The notes: generated by a model not told the origin, from the letters alone. DNA of 64,000 nucleotides from Desulfobacter postgatei 2ac9 (GCF_000233695.2 NZ_CM001488.1:3645601-3709600); one strand, 5' to 3'; counted from the first letter of the stretch, positions 7,256-17,045 are shown. Numbers and translations are program-made.

Positions 7256-10200
7256 ATGCCTCCTGAAAGCAATAATAACCGAGACCGGAAATCCACATCA
7301 TTATCCAGCGGGGATTCCCGGGCAGTAAATGCCCTTGCAAACGGCAACAGGGCATTGCGTGGTGGACGTTTTGCAGATGCAATTGATTATTACCGTCATG
7401 CTCTGGAGCATCAGCCTGAGCTATTTCTGGTAGTTCGCCCCAATCTCGAATACGCCCGGTCCAGACTTTCACCTGCTGATGCTCAAGATCTATCATCACA
7501 GGATGACCAATTCCAATCCCCGCAGTTTTCTGCTTCTGTTTTTTCGACAGGCGATCGTTATGCCCTTGTTATCCATGTTTTTTACCTGGATATATTGGGG
7601 GATTTAAAGGCGTCTGCAGCCCATTTCCCGGAATCAGGCGATATTTTTGTCACCTGTCCTGACAGTTTTTCCAGGATAGAGTGTGATGATATCAGATCTT
7701 TTTTTCCCCGGGCAGAAATCATTCAGGTGCCGAATGTCAATCAGGATGTCGGTGCTTTGATGGGGTTGATGGCCCAGGTGGATTTTCGTGATTACGGATT
7801 TATATGCAAAATCCACAGCAAAAAAGGGAACAAATGCCCGGAAAAGTGGCGGCGGGCACTGCTGGATGGTGTGCTTGGCAGCAAGGCACAGGTGGAACGT
7901 ACCATCCGGTTATTTCAAAGCGATGATGAGCTCATGATTGGCGGAGCAAAGCAGCTGTTTCTGCATGGGCCGAGCAATTTATGGAAAAATAAAGCACTCA
8001 TCAGTAATGTTTTTGGTCCGTTTTTGGGTGATTTTGACTTTGAAAGAGCGGACTGGGGGTTTTTTGCCGGAACATGCTTTTGGATACGGACCTCTATCCT
8101 GTGTAAAATCAAGGAACACATGGATGGTCTTGAAAATAGGCCCGGGGCTTATGTGGATGGCGGGACAGCCGCCCATGCTGCCGAGCGGATGTTCGGCCTG
8201 CTTGTTGCCGTGAATGGCGGTAAGGTCCTGCTCAATGATGTAACCGACCCTGCAAACCATGAAATTGAAACCAGCGGGTATCCTGCTGAAGGCGAACGCA
8301 GGAAGGTTTTGATGGAAGCGTTGTTGTCAAAAGTTTACCCGGAGCCTTCCGCCGGAATGCAATTGCGCGGAAGCCTGGATCTGTCAGAAAAATTTCCGAC
8401 CATTTCCGGCTGGCTGGCACGCATCGGAGATCCGTCACCCCGAGACATTATCGTAAAAGTGGGCAACACCAAAATAGAATCCATTGCTTCAGACCTCCGG
8501 AAAGACCTTGAACAGCATGGCATCAATAAAGGGCACCATGCCTTCACTCTGCCTGTTCCTGTGTCGGAAAAAGACGGAAAGCCCAGGGAAGTTGTCCTGA
8601 TCGACAAAGAGACATCAAGGGTTATTGATCAAAAAACGTGCCGTTGGATATCAAAAAAGCCGGATTACGTCGATTTTGAAGGGTTCCTGAAAGCCTCCAT
8701 GACACAGCCGTTCATTGAAGCGCCTTTTTCCGAGGCTGACAAGCGATCTCTTGCTGTCATGGAAGGTATTGCCAACAGGTTTTGTGCGATTGCCGGGAAA
8801 TTGGAATCCAAGCCTCTGATTTCGGTGATAATGCCGGTTTACAACCGGGTAGCAATTGTTGGGGAGGCCATAGCGTCTGTGCTGGCTCAGTCGTATCATT
8901 ATTTTGAGCTGATCGTGGTAGATGACTGCAGCACGGATGCAACCGAATCTGCAGTTCAGGCTTTTCACGATGATCGCATCCGGCTGATCACCCTGCCTGA
9001 AAACAAAGGTCCGAGTGCGGCAAGGAACGCCGGACTTCAGGTGGCACAAGGTGAGATCCTTGCTTATCTTGACAGCGACAATACCTGGGATGACCGGTAT
9101 CTGGCAGCGATTGCCGGTGCCTTTGAAACCTTGCCCGATGCAGATGCCGTCTATTCGGGAATCCTGCTGTACCGGAATAGGGATTCATCCCCCTTTGCCG
9201 TGCGCTACGGCCATTATCACCGGGCCCTGCTTGAAAACCGTAACTACATTGATATGAATATCTTCTCGCATCGCCGGGGCCTGATGGACCGGATGAGTGG
9301 ATTTGATCAGAACATGAAGCGCTATGTGGACTATGATTTTATTCTGCGGGCCTCTGAGTCGGGAACAGTGTATTCTGTGCCGATACTGCTTTGCAGGTAT
9401 AATTATAACAAGGCGGATAATACTGTCACGGCAGATCCGCGTTACGAAAGCCATCTGAACCCCATTCATAAACACCTCCAGGCCCGGAATGCAGCCCGGC
9501 TGGAGGCTTCAGGCCATGCCGGCCTGGACCATCCTGTAGCTGTCATTATTCCCAACTGGCAGTCTCTTGACGAGATCAATGAATGCCTTGATGCCCTGAC
9601 GGCAAAAGACTGGAAAGGACAATTAAAGATCATCGTCATCGATAACGCGTCAGACAGGGATGTGGTAAATTACCTGGTTGACCGTGAAGCTGCCGGAGAT
9701 ATTGATCTTATCCAGAACAAACGCAACTACGGCTTTACCTATGCCGTCAACCAGGGTATCCGCCGGGCCCATGCCGGGGCGGATATCCTTGTGCTGAACA
9801 ATGACGCTGTTGTACGGAAAGGCGCGATTCAGGCATTGCAGAAGGCCTGTTACAGCCTTCCCCATGCCGGCATGACTGTTCCGCGTCAGATTTTACCGGC
9901 CGGCACAAAGACGTTTCAGACCCATGTTCCTTTTGCCAGTGAAGACTACGACTGTGATGTGAATATCTCGGCCCATCACCGCAACATTGCCCGTGTGCCG
10001 GTCTTTCACAACGGCAAAAACCTGGAGCTCTCCTTTGCCCCCTTTTTTGCGGTTTACATCCAAAGAGATCTGATCGCCCGGATCGGAGTGTTGGACGCCG
10101 AATACGGCAGGCATTACCGGTCGGACAGGGTCTATTGCGACATGGCCCGCAATGTGGGCGGCAAAAAGATTTACTATGTACCCGATGCCTTTGTTATCCA

Positions 10201-10342
10201 CAAACTTCAAAAGGCAACCGACTCTCTTCGGGAAATGGGTCCGGGCAGCAAAGAATTCGACTTGATGTTCACCCGCAACCAATGGGATAAAGAAACCGCT
10301 GCTCAGCTGGGGTTCCGTTCCGCGCCATGGGATACGCTATAA
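7256..10342 (+). CDS. Three-module glycosyltransferase: RgpF-like domain plus two GT2 domains
   Basis: A 1028-residue protein. Residues 25-55 form one TPR-like helix pair (ALANGNRALRGGRFADAIDY). About 100-350 is a rhamnan-synthesis protein F (RgpF)-like domain (YALVIHVFYLDIL, CKIHSKKG). About 521-740 is a GT2 domain (ISVIMPVYNR, VDDCSTDAT, YLDSDNTWDDRY). About 761-1000 is a second GT2 domain of the rhamnosyltransferase type (VIIPNWQ, VIDNASD, NYGFTYAVNQG, LNNDAVV). The link to rhamnan-type polymers fits the rfbC fragment upstream. No signal peptide or membrane segment is seen; it likely works in the cytoplasm on a lipid-linked glycan. The second GT2 has NND where DxD is usual, as in rhamnosyltransferases. 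The start at 7256 lacks a clear ribosome site. Confidence 0.85.
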   Translation: MPPESNNNRDRKSTSLSSGDSRAVNALANGNRALRGGRFADAIDYYRHALEHQPELFLVVRPNLEYARSRLSPADAQDLSSQDDQFQSPQFSASVFSTGDRYALVIHVFYLDILGDLKASAAHFPESGDIFVTCPDSFSRIECDDIRSFFPRAEIIQVPNVNQDVGALMGLMAQVDFRDYGFICKIHSKKGNKCPEKWRRALLDGVLGSKAQVERTIRLFQSDDELMIGGAKQLFLHGPSNLWKNKALISNVFGPFLGDFDFERADWGFFAGTCFWIRTSILCKIKEHMDGLENRPGAYVDGGTAAHAAERMFGLLVAVNGGKVLLNDVTDPANHEIETSGYPAEGERRKVLMEALLSKVYPEPSAGMQLRGSLDLSEKFPTISGWLARIGDPSPRDIIVKVGNTKIESIASDLRKDLEQHGINKGHHAFTLPVPVSEKDGKPREVVLIDKETSRVIDQKTCRWISKKPDYVDFEGFLKASMTQPFIEAPFSEADKRSLAVMEGIANRFCAIAGKLESKPLISVIMPVYNRVAIVGEAIASVLAQSYHYFELIVVDDCSTDATESAVQAFHDDRIRLITLPENKGPSAARNAGLQVAQGEILAYLDSDNTWDDRYLAAIAGAFETLPDADAVYSGILLYRNRDSSPFAVRYGHYHRALLENRNYIDMNIFSHRRGLMDRMSGFDQNMKRYVDYDFILRASESGTVYSVPILLCRYNYNKADNTVTADPRYESHLNPIHKHLQARNAARLEASGHAGLDHPVAVIIPNWQSLDEINECLDALTAKDWKGQLKIIVIDNASDRDVVNYLVDREAAGDIDLIQNKRNYGFTYAVNQGIRRAHAGADILVLNNDAVVRKGAIQALQKACYSLPHAGMTVPRQILPAGTKTFQTHVPFASEDYDCDVNISAHHRNIARVPVFHNGKNLELSFAPFFAVYIQRDLIARIGVLDAEYGRHYRSDRVYCDMARNVGGKKIYYVPDAFVIHKLQKATDSLREMGPGSKEFDLMFTRNQWDKETAAQLGFRSAPWDTL

Positions 10343-10390
10343 AAGTAAAAATTCAGGGGGACAGTCGAATTGAGGTACTGTCCAAAATGA

Positions 10391-10684
10391 TTATTTTTCT
10401 CGTGCGGAAAATATCCAGACAAGGGACCATCCCAAGACCACGGGCAGAATTCCCGACACGATAAACATTGAAATCTGCCCCTGCCAGGGTTTTGTCCATA
10501 AGGCACTGATGATGATGTCGGCTGCCGACAATACAACGGCAAGTCTCATTTTCATTGTGAATACCCCGGCAGACGCTGATTTTTCTCTTCTCCTGCCCGA
10601 AGGTTTTGGGGTAATCATTCTGGGTACAATCAAGATACACAATATCAGGAGGATAAGTAGAAGAATTTCGCTGATGCCGGTCAA
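10391..10684 (-). CDS. Small membrane protein of unknown function
   Basis: 97 residues with two hydrophobic segments: about 4-22 (ISEILLLILLILCILIV) and 62-90 (ISMFIVSGILPVVLGWSLVW), plus a weaker one near 47-58. A basic loop (PKPSGRRREK) lies between them. I recognise no family. It is the last gene of the minus-strand run that starts with plsB, 35 bases after the DnaJ-domain gene, and is probably co-transcribed. Expression as a real protein is likely but not certain. Confidence 0.5.
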   Translation of the reverse strand: MTGISEILLLILLILCILIVPRMITPKPSGRRREKSASAGVFTMKMRLAVVLSAADIIISALWTKPWQGQISMFIVSGILPVVLGWSLVWIFSAREK

Positions 10685-10719
10685 TTGAATTTCCTAAAAT
10701 TTGTTGTATTCAATTTTTT

Positions 10720-11250
10720 CTACCTGTTATAAATGGATTTGAGCTCTGCATAGGCCTGCTGAATTTCCAAGAATTTTTCATTGGCAAGGGTTGAAAAGTC
10801 TTCACCCAGGTGGGACAGTTTGTCCGGGTGGTATTGCTTGGCCTTGTTTTTATATGCAGTTTGAATGTCAGACCAGGATGCAGAGCTGTCCACACCAAGA
10901 ATATCATATGGGGATTTAAGGGTACCGGGTTTGGCTGATTTTTCCCCTTTTGTTGACTTTCCCGTTGTGTTGGACCGGTATGAAGATTGGTTTTGTGCGC
11001 CTTGTTTAAATGTTCCGGTAGGTTCTGGGCCCTTGTCGTTCTTTCCAAAGGATTGTTTACCTCCCTTTTTAAATAAAAAGGAGGGCAGCCGGCCATATCG
11101 GATCAGATGATACAGACACACCATCACCAGACTGTCGTCTATCCATCCCACCAGGGGCAGATACATTTCGGGAATGAGATCCGCAGGCGAAATAAGATAG
11201 GCCAGGCCCAGAAGAACCAGTATAAATTTAACCAGGGTGGCCATTGTCAT
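10720..11250 (-). CDS. DUF1232 membrane-anchored J-domain protein
   Basis: 176 residues. The N-terminal part (about 5-55) is a DUF1232-like membrane segment (LISPADLIPEMYLPLVGWIDD). A polar linker (about 60-112) is followed by a C-terminal J domain (about 112-176: YDILGVDSSAS, YHPDKLSHLG with the HPD motif that stimulates DnaK). It should recruit Hsp70 to the inner membrane face. The start codon overlaps the dapB stop (ATGA type), so translation is coupled to dapB. Clients are unknown; the DUF1232 plus DnaJ architecture is known in Proteobacteria. Confidence 0.8.
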   Translation of the reverse strand: MTMATLVKFILVLLGLAYLISPADLIPEMYLPLVGWIDDSLVMVCLYHLIRYGRLPSFLFKKGGKQSFGKNDKGPEPTGTFKQGAQNQSSYRSNTTGKSTKGEKSAKPGTLKSPYDILGVDSSASWSDIQTAYKNKAKQYHPDKLSHLGEDFSTLANEKFLEIQQAYAELKSIYNR

Positions 11251-12083
11251 TTCCCGGCGGTCAGGACATCAATCATGGTGAAAAGTTTCTGCTCAAAGTC
11301 ATTTGTATCAATTTTGCTTTTTAGAAAAATAACCGCATCAAAGGTGCCTGAAACATAAATCTGCCGTCCGTTTATGTTATGTTTGAGTTCAAACAGTGCA
11401 GACCCGTCCGGGGCTTTCAACGTATATGTGTGCCATCCGTGTCCGCTTATATATTCTTCGGGCACACCTAAATTTTCTTTCTGGATTTCGGGGTCTCGTA
11501 TTTTTTCAATATTGGAAATCTCAAAGTCCGTTCCAAGTTGGTTGAAACAGGCCACCAGGGCCTTGGCTGTGCCTGATGTGTCCGCTTTTCCCTGCTGATG
11601 GCTTTCCGTAACTTGAAGGCTGAATCCTTTGAACAATCCGGGGAAGGTGTTTGCTCCGTATTCAAGCATGGCCTGGAGCCCGACAATCTGTTTGGCCATG
11701 TTCGGGGCAATGACCGCAGGAACAGATCCGTTTTTAACCGTACGTTCAAGATCCTGCCTGTCTCCGCCCGTTGTGCCCATGACAAAGGGGATCTTATGCG
11801 CAACATAGAATTTTGCATTATCATTTACAGCGGTCGGGTGGGTATAATCAATACAGATGAAGCCGGGATAGGATCCAAGAATGTCATTGATTTTATCTTC
11901 CCTTTCACTGGGTTTTAAAAGGGTCACTGTTGTCTGATCCACAGAGACTTCACCCTGGGTAATCTCCTCCCCGGTCAGGGAGAAAGGTACAAAGCTGAAG
12001 CGCTCATCGCGTAACGCCGAGGTTGCCATTATACGGGCCACATTACCGGGCAGTCCGTTGATCATGATGGGTATACAATTCAT
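11247..12083 (-). CDS. dapB: 4-hydroxy-tetrahydrodipicolinate reductase, plant type
   Basis: 278 residues, catalysing the NAD(P)H-dependent reduction in the diaminopimelate/lysine pathway. The N-terminal nucleotide-binding segment is INGLPGNVA. FVMGTTGGDR and APNMAKQIVG mark the core. ESHQQGKADTSGTA is the catalytic and substrate loop characteristic of the plant-type branch rather than the E. coli type. The ATG overlaps the stop of the MurU/AmgK-like gene by four bases. Its place in an operon with cell-wall sugar and phospholipid genes fits supply of DAP for peptidoglycan. Confidence 0.9.
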   Translation of the reverse strand: MNCIPIMINGLPGNVARIMATSALRDERFSFVPFSLTGEEITQGEVSVDQTTVTLLKPSEREDKINDILGSYPGFICIDYTHPTAVNDNAKFYVAHKIPFVMGTTGGDRQDLERTVKNGSVPAVIAPNMAKQIVGLQAMLEYGANTFPGLFKGFSLQVTESHQQGKADTSGTAKALVACFNQLGTDFEISNIEKIRDPEIQKENLGVPEEYISGHGWHTYTLKAPDGSALFELKHNINGRQIYVSGTFDAVIFLKSKIDTNDFEQKLFTMIDVLTAGK

Positions 12084-13771
12084 TTCAAATCTCCTTGAAG
12101 GTTTTGGACAAAATTGGTCAGACCGGCCAATCCGGGGTCATTTAGGTTTATGAGTCGACATTCAAGTCCTTTCAGAGCTGCCGGGATATATTTTTCAAAT
12201 TGGTTCTTCTTTTTAATTCGGGTCAAAAAACCAAACGCGCCCAGCATTTGAAGGTTACGTGAAATACAGCAGTATCTGAAAGAGTGTATAAAAGCAGCCA
12301 TGTCAAATGATACCTGAAGACCTATTTTTTCCAAAGTATAGTTTAAAAGTTCATCCCGGACAGACCGGGAGAGTGTAACATAGGGATCAATCAAAAGGGA
12401 AGCCAGATCATATTGAATGGGCCCCGGTCGGGCGGATTGAAAATCAATGAACCAGGGGTGGCCGTCATGGATCATGATATTTTTCGACTGGCAGTCCCGG
12501 TGCATGAGCCCGTTCATTGCATGGATCAATGCATTGTCGGCAATATGGGAAAATTGCCGGGCAAAATTTTCAAACCGTTCTTTTCGGCCAAGGTATTCAT
12601 TGACAAAGGCTTGCATGAAATACCGGCATTCCAGATCCAAAATCATCTGTTTTGAGTAGGAGGGGGTCTGGCAGGTCCAACTCGTATCAAAATCCTCAAT
12701 CCCTTTGAATGAAAAATCAATCAGGCGGTCAATGACACGTTGATACCATTTAATAATCCGTTCTTCCTTCATTCCCCGGATATGGTCGACCAGGTGGGTA
12801 CTGCCAAGATCTGCCACGGCTACCTGGCCCGAAATAGTGTCATGGCCCATAATTGGGGGAACGGCAATACCTTTGCCGGCCAGATGCTGCCCGATTTTTA
12901 TAAATGCGTTCAACTGGGCTGTGTCATTGTTGTTTCGGGCCGTATCCAGACAGATGCCGTGATCCGATATAATCAGGCTTTTTTCTCGATGCCGGGCGCG
13001 GAACCAGAGACGGTCCGAACCGTCCCCGGCAATGGCCTGAATATCAATGCCGGGAATCTGAGACGGCGTTAAGCCAAAAATTTTGCCGGCCAGGCATTCC
13101 CTGGATGTGTGCTGGTAATCCTGGGGGGTGCCCATGTCCCGCCAATAAAATTGCTTTGCCGTAAGCGCGCAAATTTTTTCCAGTTCACACACTTTTTTAT
13201 ACACATCAATACTTGAAAATATTGTTTCAGGGGGCATGTATTCAAATAACCCTGGGGATATTGCCTGGATTCCCGTGAACGCAAGCCCGGATTCCGGGGG
13301 CTGCGAAAAATGCCTGACAATGCCGAGTTCTGGTGTTGCCTGCTCCACACAAAGGGTGTTAAACCTGTAGCAGTCATGGACCAGCAAGGTGGCCAGGGCG
13401 TCAGATGCCTTGTGACAGGCCATGAGATATGACAGGTCAAAATCACAGATCACATCTGCATTCACCACAAAGAAATCATCATCTGCCAACTGACTGCCAA
13501 GGTTGGCAATGGCCCCGCCGGTATCTAAAATTACGGGCTCAAAAACCACTTCCAAAAGGTTTTTTGACCGGTGGTTGTCAACAAACTTTGCAATGGCATC
13601 TGCCAGATGGTGGGCATTGATAAAAATTTTTGTGCAACCGGCATCTAAAAGATTCCTGACGGCATAGTCGAGAACGGGCCGGCCGTTGATGGTAAAAAGG
13701 GGCTTGGGCAAATGCTGTGTATAGGGCAACAGCCTTGTGCCAAACCCCGCTGCAAGTATCAGGGCTTTCAT
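12080..13771 (-). CDS. Fused sugar-1-phosphate nucleotidyltransferase and sugar kinase (MurU-AmgK-like)
   Basis: 563 residues. Residues 1-235 form a nucleotidyltransferase close in style to MurU (LAAGFGTRLLPYTQHLPKPL, FVVNADVICD). Residues about 245-560 form an aminoglycoside-phosphotransferase-fold kinase (DGSDRLWFRA, GLMHRDCQSKNIMIHDG, FIDFQSARPGPIQYDLASLL; HRD and DFQ are the catalytic and metal motifs). In Pseudomonas the separate proteins AmgK and MurU turn MurNAc into UDP-MurNAc, bypassing de novo synthesis and fosfomycin. A NamZ-type gene 3 kb away supports MurNAc as substrate, but other hexose-1-phosphates are possible. The gene lies five bases after plsB. Confidence 0.75.
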   Translation of the reverse strand: MKALILAAGFGTRLLPYTQHLPKPLFTINGRPVLDYAVRNLLDAGCTKIFINAHHLADAIAKFVDNHRSKNLLEVVFEPVILDTGGAIANLGSQLADDDFFVVNADVICDFDLSYLMACHKASDALATLLVHDCYRFNTLCVEQATPELGIVRHFSQPPESGLAFTGIQAISPGLFEYMPPETIFSSIDVYKKVCELEKICALTAKQFYWRDMGTPQDYQHTSRECLAGKIFGLTPSQIPGIDIQAIAGDGSDRLWFRARHREKSLIISDHGICLDTARNNNDTAQLNAFIKIGQHLAGKGIAVPPIMGHDTISGQVAVADLGSTHLVDHIRGMKEERIIKWYQRVIDRLIDFSFKGIEDFDTSWTCQTPSYSKQMILDLECRYFMQAFVNEYLGRKERFENFARQFSHIADNALIHAMNGLMHRDCQSKNIMIHDGHPWFIDFQSARPGPIQYDLASLLIDPYVTLSRSVRDELLNYTLEKIGLQVSFDMAAFIHSFRYCCISRNLQMLGAFGFLTRIKKKNQFEKYIPAALKGLECRLINLNDPGLAGLTNFVQNLQGDLK

Positions 13772-13776
13772 GATGG

Positions 13777-16422
13777 TCAGCTTGAGATTCGTCTGGAAAG
13801 CAGATCAATGATCTCTTTGTACTCGTCTATGCGTTTCTGGTCCCCGGAACCGTTGATATGGTTTTTGGCAAAATAGTTTACGGCGTTACGGTAGTTGATC
13901 AGGGACAAGGATTCCTTTCGTACCACCTGGTTGCGTCTGTATAGTTTGTTGCCAAAGGAGAGCAGCTTTTTTACACGCTCTTTGACATCATATTTATCCG
14001 TCTTTTCTTTTTCCAAAAATACAAGGCAGGTCATATAGGATTCAAAAAAGGGAATAAGGAAAGCTGCAAACCATTTAAGTTTTCTCAATCCTTCCGATGT
14101 CAGGTTAAAGGTGTCGGCATATTCAGGATCCGGCACAAGAATTCCCTCGTTGATAAATCCTTTTAACGCCTTTGAGATCTGCTCTTGTGCTGAAATTTGC
14201 TCATCAAATGAAAATTCGTCCGTGAACAGTTTTTGTAAAAAATTATACCTGGATACAAGATCCTGAATGTCAAACTTAAACCGGTCTATTTCCATAATAG
14301 CTGCAGCCGTATAGGCCGCCGGCACAAAGAAACAGATGACCGAATTTTTATAGTAGTCCAGAACCGGTCTTTTGTTGTGTTTGACAATGAGCATGGTGGT
14401 ATCTGTGATCTCATCCTCGTCTTCATCGGCAAGCTCAATGAAGTTTCTGGAAAGAAAATTTTCAATAACCGAATCAAAGGCATTGTCCGGGTCAATCATC
14501 AATGTGTCGGACAGATATGCACCGTGATAGACCAGATGATTCATATATGTGTTTACCCGGGCAAACATCTGTTTTTTTGTAAACGTGCTTTCAGAGCAGT
14601 TAAGGATGCCGGAGGCAATAATACCATGGGGCGTGGCAACGATATTGTCATTGATGTGATTTATCAGCTTGTATCCGAATCTCTTGACAAAGTGACTGAA
14701 CTCCGGATCACTGAACTTTTTGAGATCAACGCCTTTTTCTTCCATATACCTGTTCATGGAAATCGGCGTGTCAAATCTTATATACACTTTGCCGTATTTG
14801 CGTTTTAAAAATTTGCGTGTGTTCAACAACCCTTTCAGGTTTTCAGGCGTTTTGTTGCCGCCTTCAATTTCTTTGAGATATGCATCCTCTTCCAGGACCC
14901 TGTCATATCCTACATAAATGGGCACAAAATAGAGATCTTCACAGGCGCCGCTTAAAAATGCCCGGATAATCATGGAGAGCCCGCCGATTTTAGGCGGCAG
15001 TACTTTTCCCGTCCGGCTTCTGCCCCCTTCAATATAAATTTTGATGTTAAACCCCTCATAGAGCAGTTTTTCAATATATGCTGCAAAAATTCTGGCATAC
15101 AATTCCGCGCCCTTGAACGTCCTGCGCAGGAAAAACGCCCCGGCACCCCTGAATAAAGGGCCAAGGGGCCAGAAGGAAAGGTTTTTGCCTGCCGCAATAT
15201 GGGGGCAGGGCATATTGTTTTTATACATAACATAGGGTAAAAGCAGGTAATCAAGGTGGCTTTTATGGCAGGGAATCAGAATTAGCGGGGCTTTGGTGTA
15301 AGTCTCCCGCATCATGTTAATCTCATCCTGGGATACGGAAATCCCCTCAAATATGTTTTTAAATACCCAGGTAAAAATCCAATCTAAAAAGTTTATCACC
15401 CTTAAACTGTAACTGGATGCAATTTCATCGATATAGCCCGCGGCCTTTTTGTTTACCTTTCGCAAAGGGGTGCCGGTTTTATCCGCATAGGCCGCCAGAT
15501 ATTCTCTTAGGGATTTTCTGTTAAGAATGTCCTCGGTGATTTCCTGACGGGATTTAAGCACGGGTCCTGTGATGCTTTTGCGCTGGCGGTTGAGGATATC
15601 CACAAGCAGACTTCTCAACCGATGGGTCTGGAATTCCGAATCAAGACGCTGGATTTCAGGCCGGGCTAGGAATTCTTTCAGATTTACGGGCCGTGCAACT
15701 TCCACCCGTATTTTATCCGGTTGCCTCAGCATGGTAAACACCCTTTTGAGGCGGCCGGGTTTTTCATGGGTGCCGAAGATTATATCCCCAAGGCTTGGAT
15801 TTTTGTGCATGGGTTTGGTGATATAGATAATATCTTCAGGCACAATAACAACGGACTTTTCAATTTGTTTCTGCAATTCAATCAGATGAAATAGAGGATC
15901 GGGTGTAGACCTGATAAACCTGTTATAAAATTCATCCTCTTCTATAAGGCTGATAAATCCTGCCCGGTTTTCCAGAAGCATTTTTCGGGCATATCCGCCG
16001 GCATAGATATCTTTGAAATGGAAATTGTGGAAAAAGAAGTATAATTGCGACAGAATAATTCTTCCAATCTGTTTTGTGGGCAGAAGAAAGAAAAAACGTA
16101 AATCAAAACTCAGCTCAGGATAGGGTCCGTTTATGCGTTTCAAAAGGGTGTGAAAATATAAAAAATCAAAAATATGCTTGTTTTTACAGGCAAAAACAAC
16201 AATTGAATCCGGTGCCGTATCTTTTATCCGTTTAAGGCCGGAGCTACCAATACTGATTTTATTAACAAGATGGTTCAGTATTTTTCCAATGATAAAGCTT
16301 TGGGTGCCAGGATAAAAACTTGAATAATAATCATAGGAGTCGTTAAGTAGAAACGCTATTATTTTATGTATTTTTGTTCTGGTGGCTGAGACCAGATTAT
16401 TTATCGGTGCAAACAAACTCAT
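13777..16422 (-). CDS. plsB: Glycerol-3-phosphate 1-O-acyltransferase
   Basis: About 881 residues from the preferred ATG at 16422, which has AAGGA six bases upstream; an alternative in-frame TTG lies at 16518 without a ribosome site. It adds the first acyl chain to glycerol-3-phosphate at the inner membrane. Acyltransferase blocks visible: HKSHLD (the H-x4-D catalytic pair), GAGAFFLRRTF, IYIEGGRSRTGK and VPIYVGYD. Length fits the PlsB family (about 800-880). First gene of a five-gene minus-strand operon with tight spacing. Confidence 0.9.
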   Translation of the reverse strand: MSLFAPINNLVSATRTKIHKIIAFLLNDSYDYYSSFYPGTQSFIIGKILNHLVNKISIGSSGLKRIKDTAPDSIVVFACKNKHIFDFLYFHTLLKRINGPYPELSFDLRFFFLLPTKQIGRIILSQLYFFFHNFHFKDIYAGGYARKMLLENRAGFISLIEEDEFYNRFIRSTPDPLFHLIELQKQIEKSVVIVPEDIIYITKPMHKNPSLGDIIFGTHEKPGRLKRVFTMLRQPDKIRVEVARPVNLKEFLARPEIQRLDSEFQTHRLRSLLVDILNRQRKSITGPVLKSRQEITEDILNRKSLREYLAAYADKTGTPLRKVNKKAAGYIDEIASSYSLRVINFLDWIFTWVFKNIFEGISVSQDEINMMRETYTKAPLILIPCHKSHLDYLLLPYVMYKNNMPCPHIAAGKNLSFWPLGPLFRGAGAFFLRRTFKGAELYARIFAAYIEKLLYEGFNIKIYIEGGRSRTGKVLPPKIGGLSMIIRAFLSGACEDLYFVPIYVGYDRVLEEDAYLKEIEGGNKTPENLKGLLNTRKFLKRKYGKVYIRFDTPISMNRYMEEKGVDLKKFSDPEFSHFVKRFGYKLINHINDNIVATPHGIIASGILNCSESTFTKKQMFARVNTYMNHLVYHGAYLSDTLMIDPDNAFDSVIENFLSRNFIELADEDEDEITDTTMLIVKHNKRPVLDYYKNSVICFFVPAAYTAAAIMEIDRFKFDIQDLVSRYNFLQKLFTDEFSFDEQISAQEQISKALKGFINEGILVPDPEYADTFNLTSEGLRKLKWFAAFLIPFFESYMTCLVFLEKEKTDKYDVKERVKKLLSFGNKLYRRNQVVRKESLSLINYRNAVNYFAKNHINGSGDQKRIDEYKEIIDLLSRRISS

Positions 16423-16607
16423 AGGGTGTCCTTTTTTTCCTTCGAAGCTTGAAGGGTCAATCGTGGCAGGAACGCTTTTTTCGGTTAATTCAATACCAGA
16501 GCTTGGTTTACATGGCAATATGATAATTTTATTCAGGTGTCTTGATATAGGTAAAAACGCCTTGATAAAATCAGGGGCCTGTGATACTTTTCTCCATCTA
16601 TTTGAAA

Positions 16608-16636
16608 TTGAAATAAGTATATTAAGAAGGTATATT
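16608..16636 (+). promoter_or_regulatory. Predicted sigma-70 promoter
   Basis: TTGAAA (16608-16613), a 17-base spacer and TATATT (16631-16636). It sits about 70 bases before the small membrane protein gene at 16706 and points towards it. It is the best-matching pair in this gap. Confidence 0.5.
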
Positions 16637-16705
16637 AATTTTTTTGGGTATGGATCACATATTTACGTATCAAATGTTTAGACGGGAATTTAAGGAGGAT
16701 AACCT

Positions 16706-16909
16706 ATGAAAACGTTAATTGGCGGAGCTATTGCAGTTCTTCTCGGAGTTGTTGGTCTGGCTGTATGGTTTACAGAGTTTATACAAATTATTACCGGATG
16801 TATCCCTGTTGTTCTTCTCGTGGGTGGCGGTTTTGCACTCTACCTTGGATTTGACGAGTTGAAAGACTCTTGGAAAAATGACGAAGGCGTTGACGCTTCT
16901 GCCGATTAA
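16706..16909 (+). CDS. Small two-segment membrane protein
   Basis: 67 residues with two hydrophobic segments (about 3-22, LIGGAIAVLLGVVGLAVWF, and 28-48, IITGCIPVVLLVGGGFALYL) and an acidic tail (DELKDSW...DEGVDASAD). A strong AAGGAGG ribosome site lies at 16692-16698. It has its own promoter candidate and is followed by a hairpin terminator, so it is a stand-alone transcription unit. No family is recognised. The clean expression signals argue that it is real. Confidence 0.7.
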   Translation: MKTLIGGAIAVLLGVVGLAVWFTEFIQIITGCIPVVLLVGGGFALYLGFDELKDSWKNDEGVDASAD

Positions 16910-17008
16910 ACCAAGACCTAACTTGCCGAATCGTAAAAAGAATCGGAAGTAGGAAAAGCGCAATATAATTCCGCGTTGTCGGATTTATCAGTCCATAGTA
17001 TAAAGCTA

Positions 17009-17045
17009 AAAAGGGGCCGTGATAGAAAGTCACGACCCTTTTTTT
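17009..17045 (+). terminator. Rho-independent terminator after the small membrane protein gene
   Basis: AAAGGGGCCGTGA ... TCACGACCCTTT forms an imperfect stem around a tagaaag loop, followed by Ts. The A run on the left allows function in both directions, and the stop codon of the convergent NamZ-like gene falls in the T tract. Confidence 0.75.
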
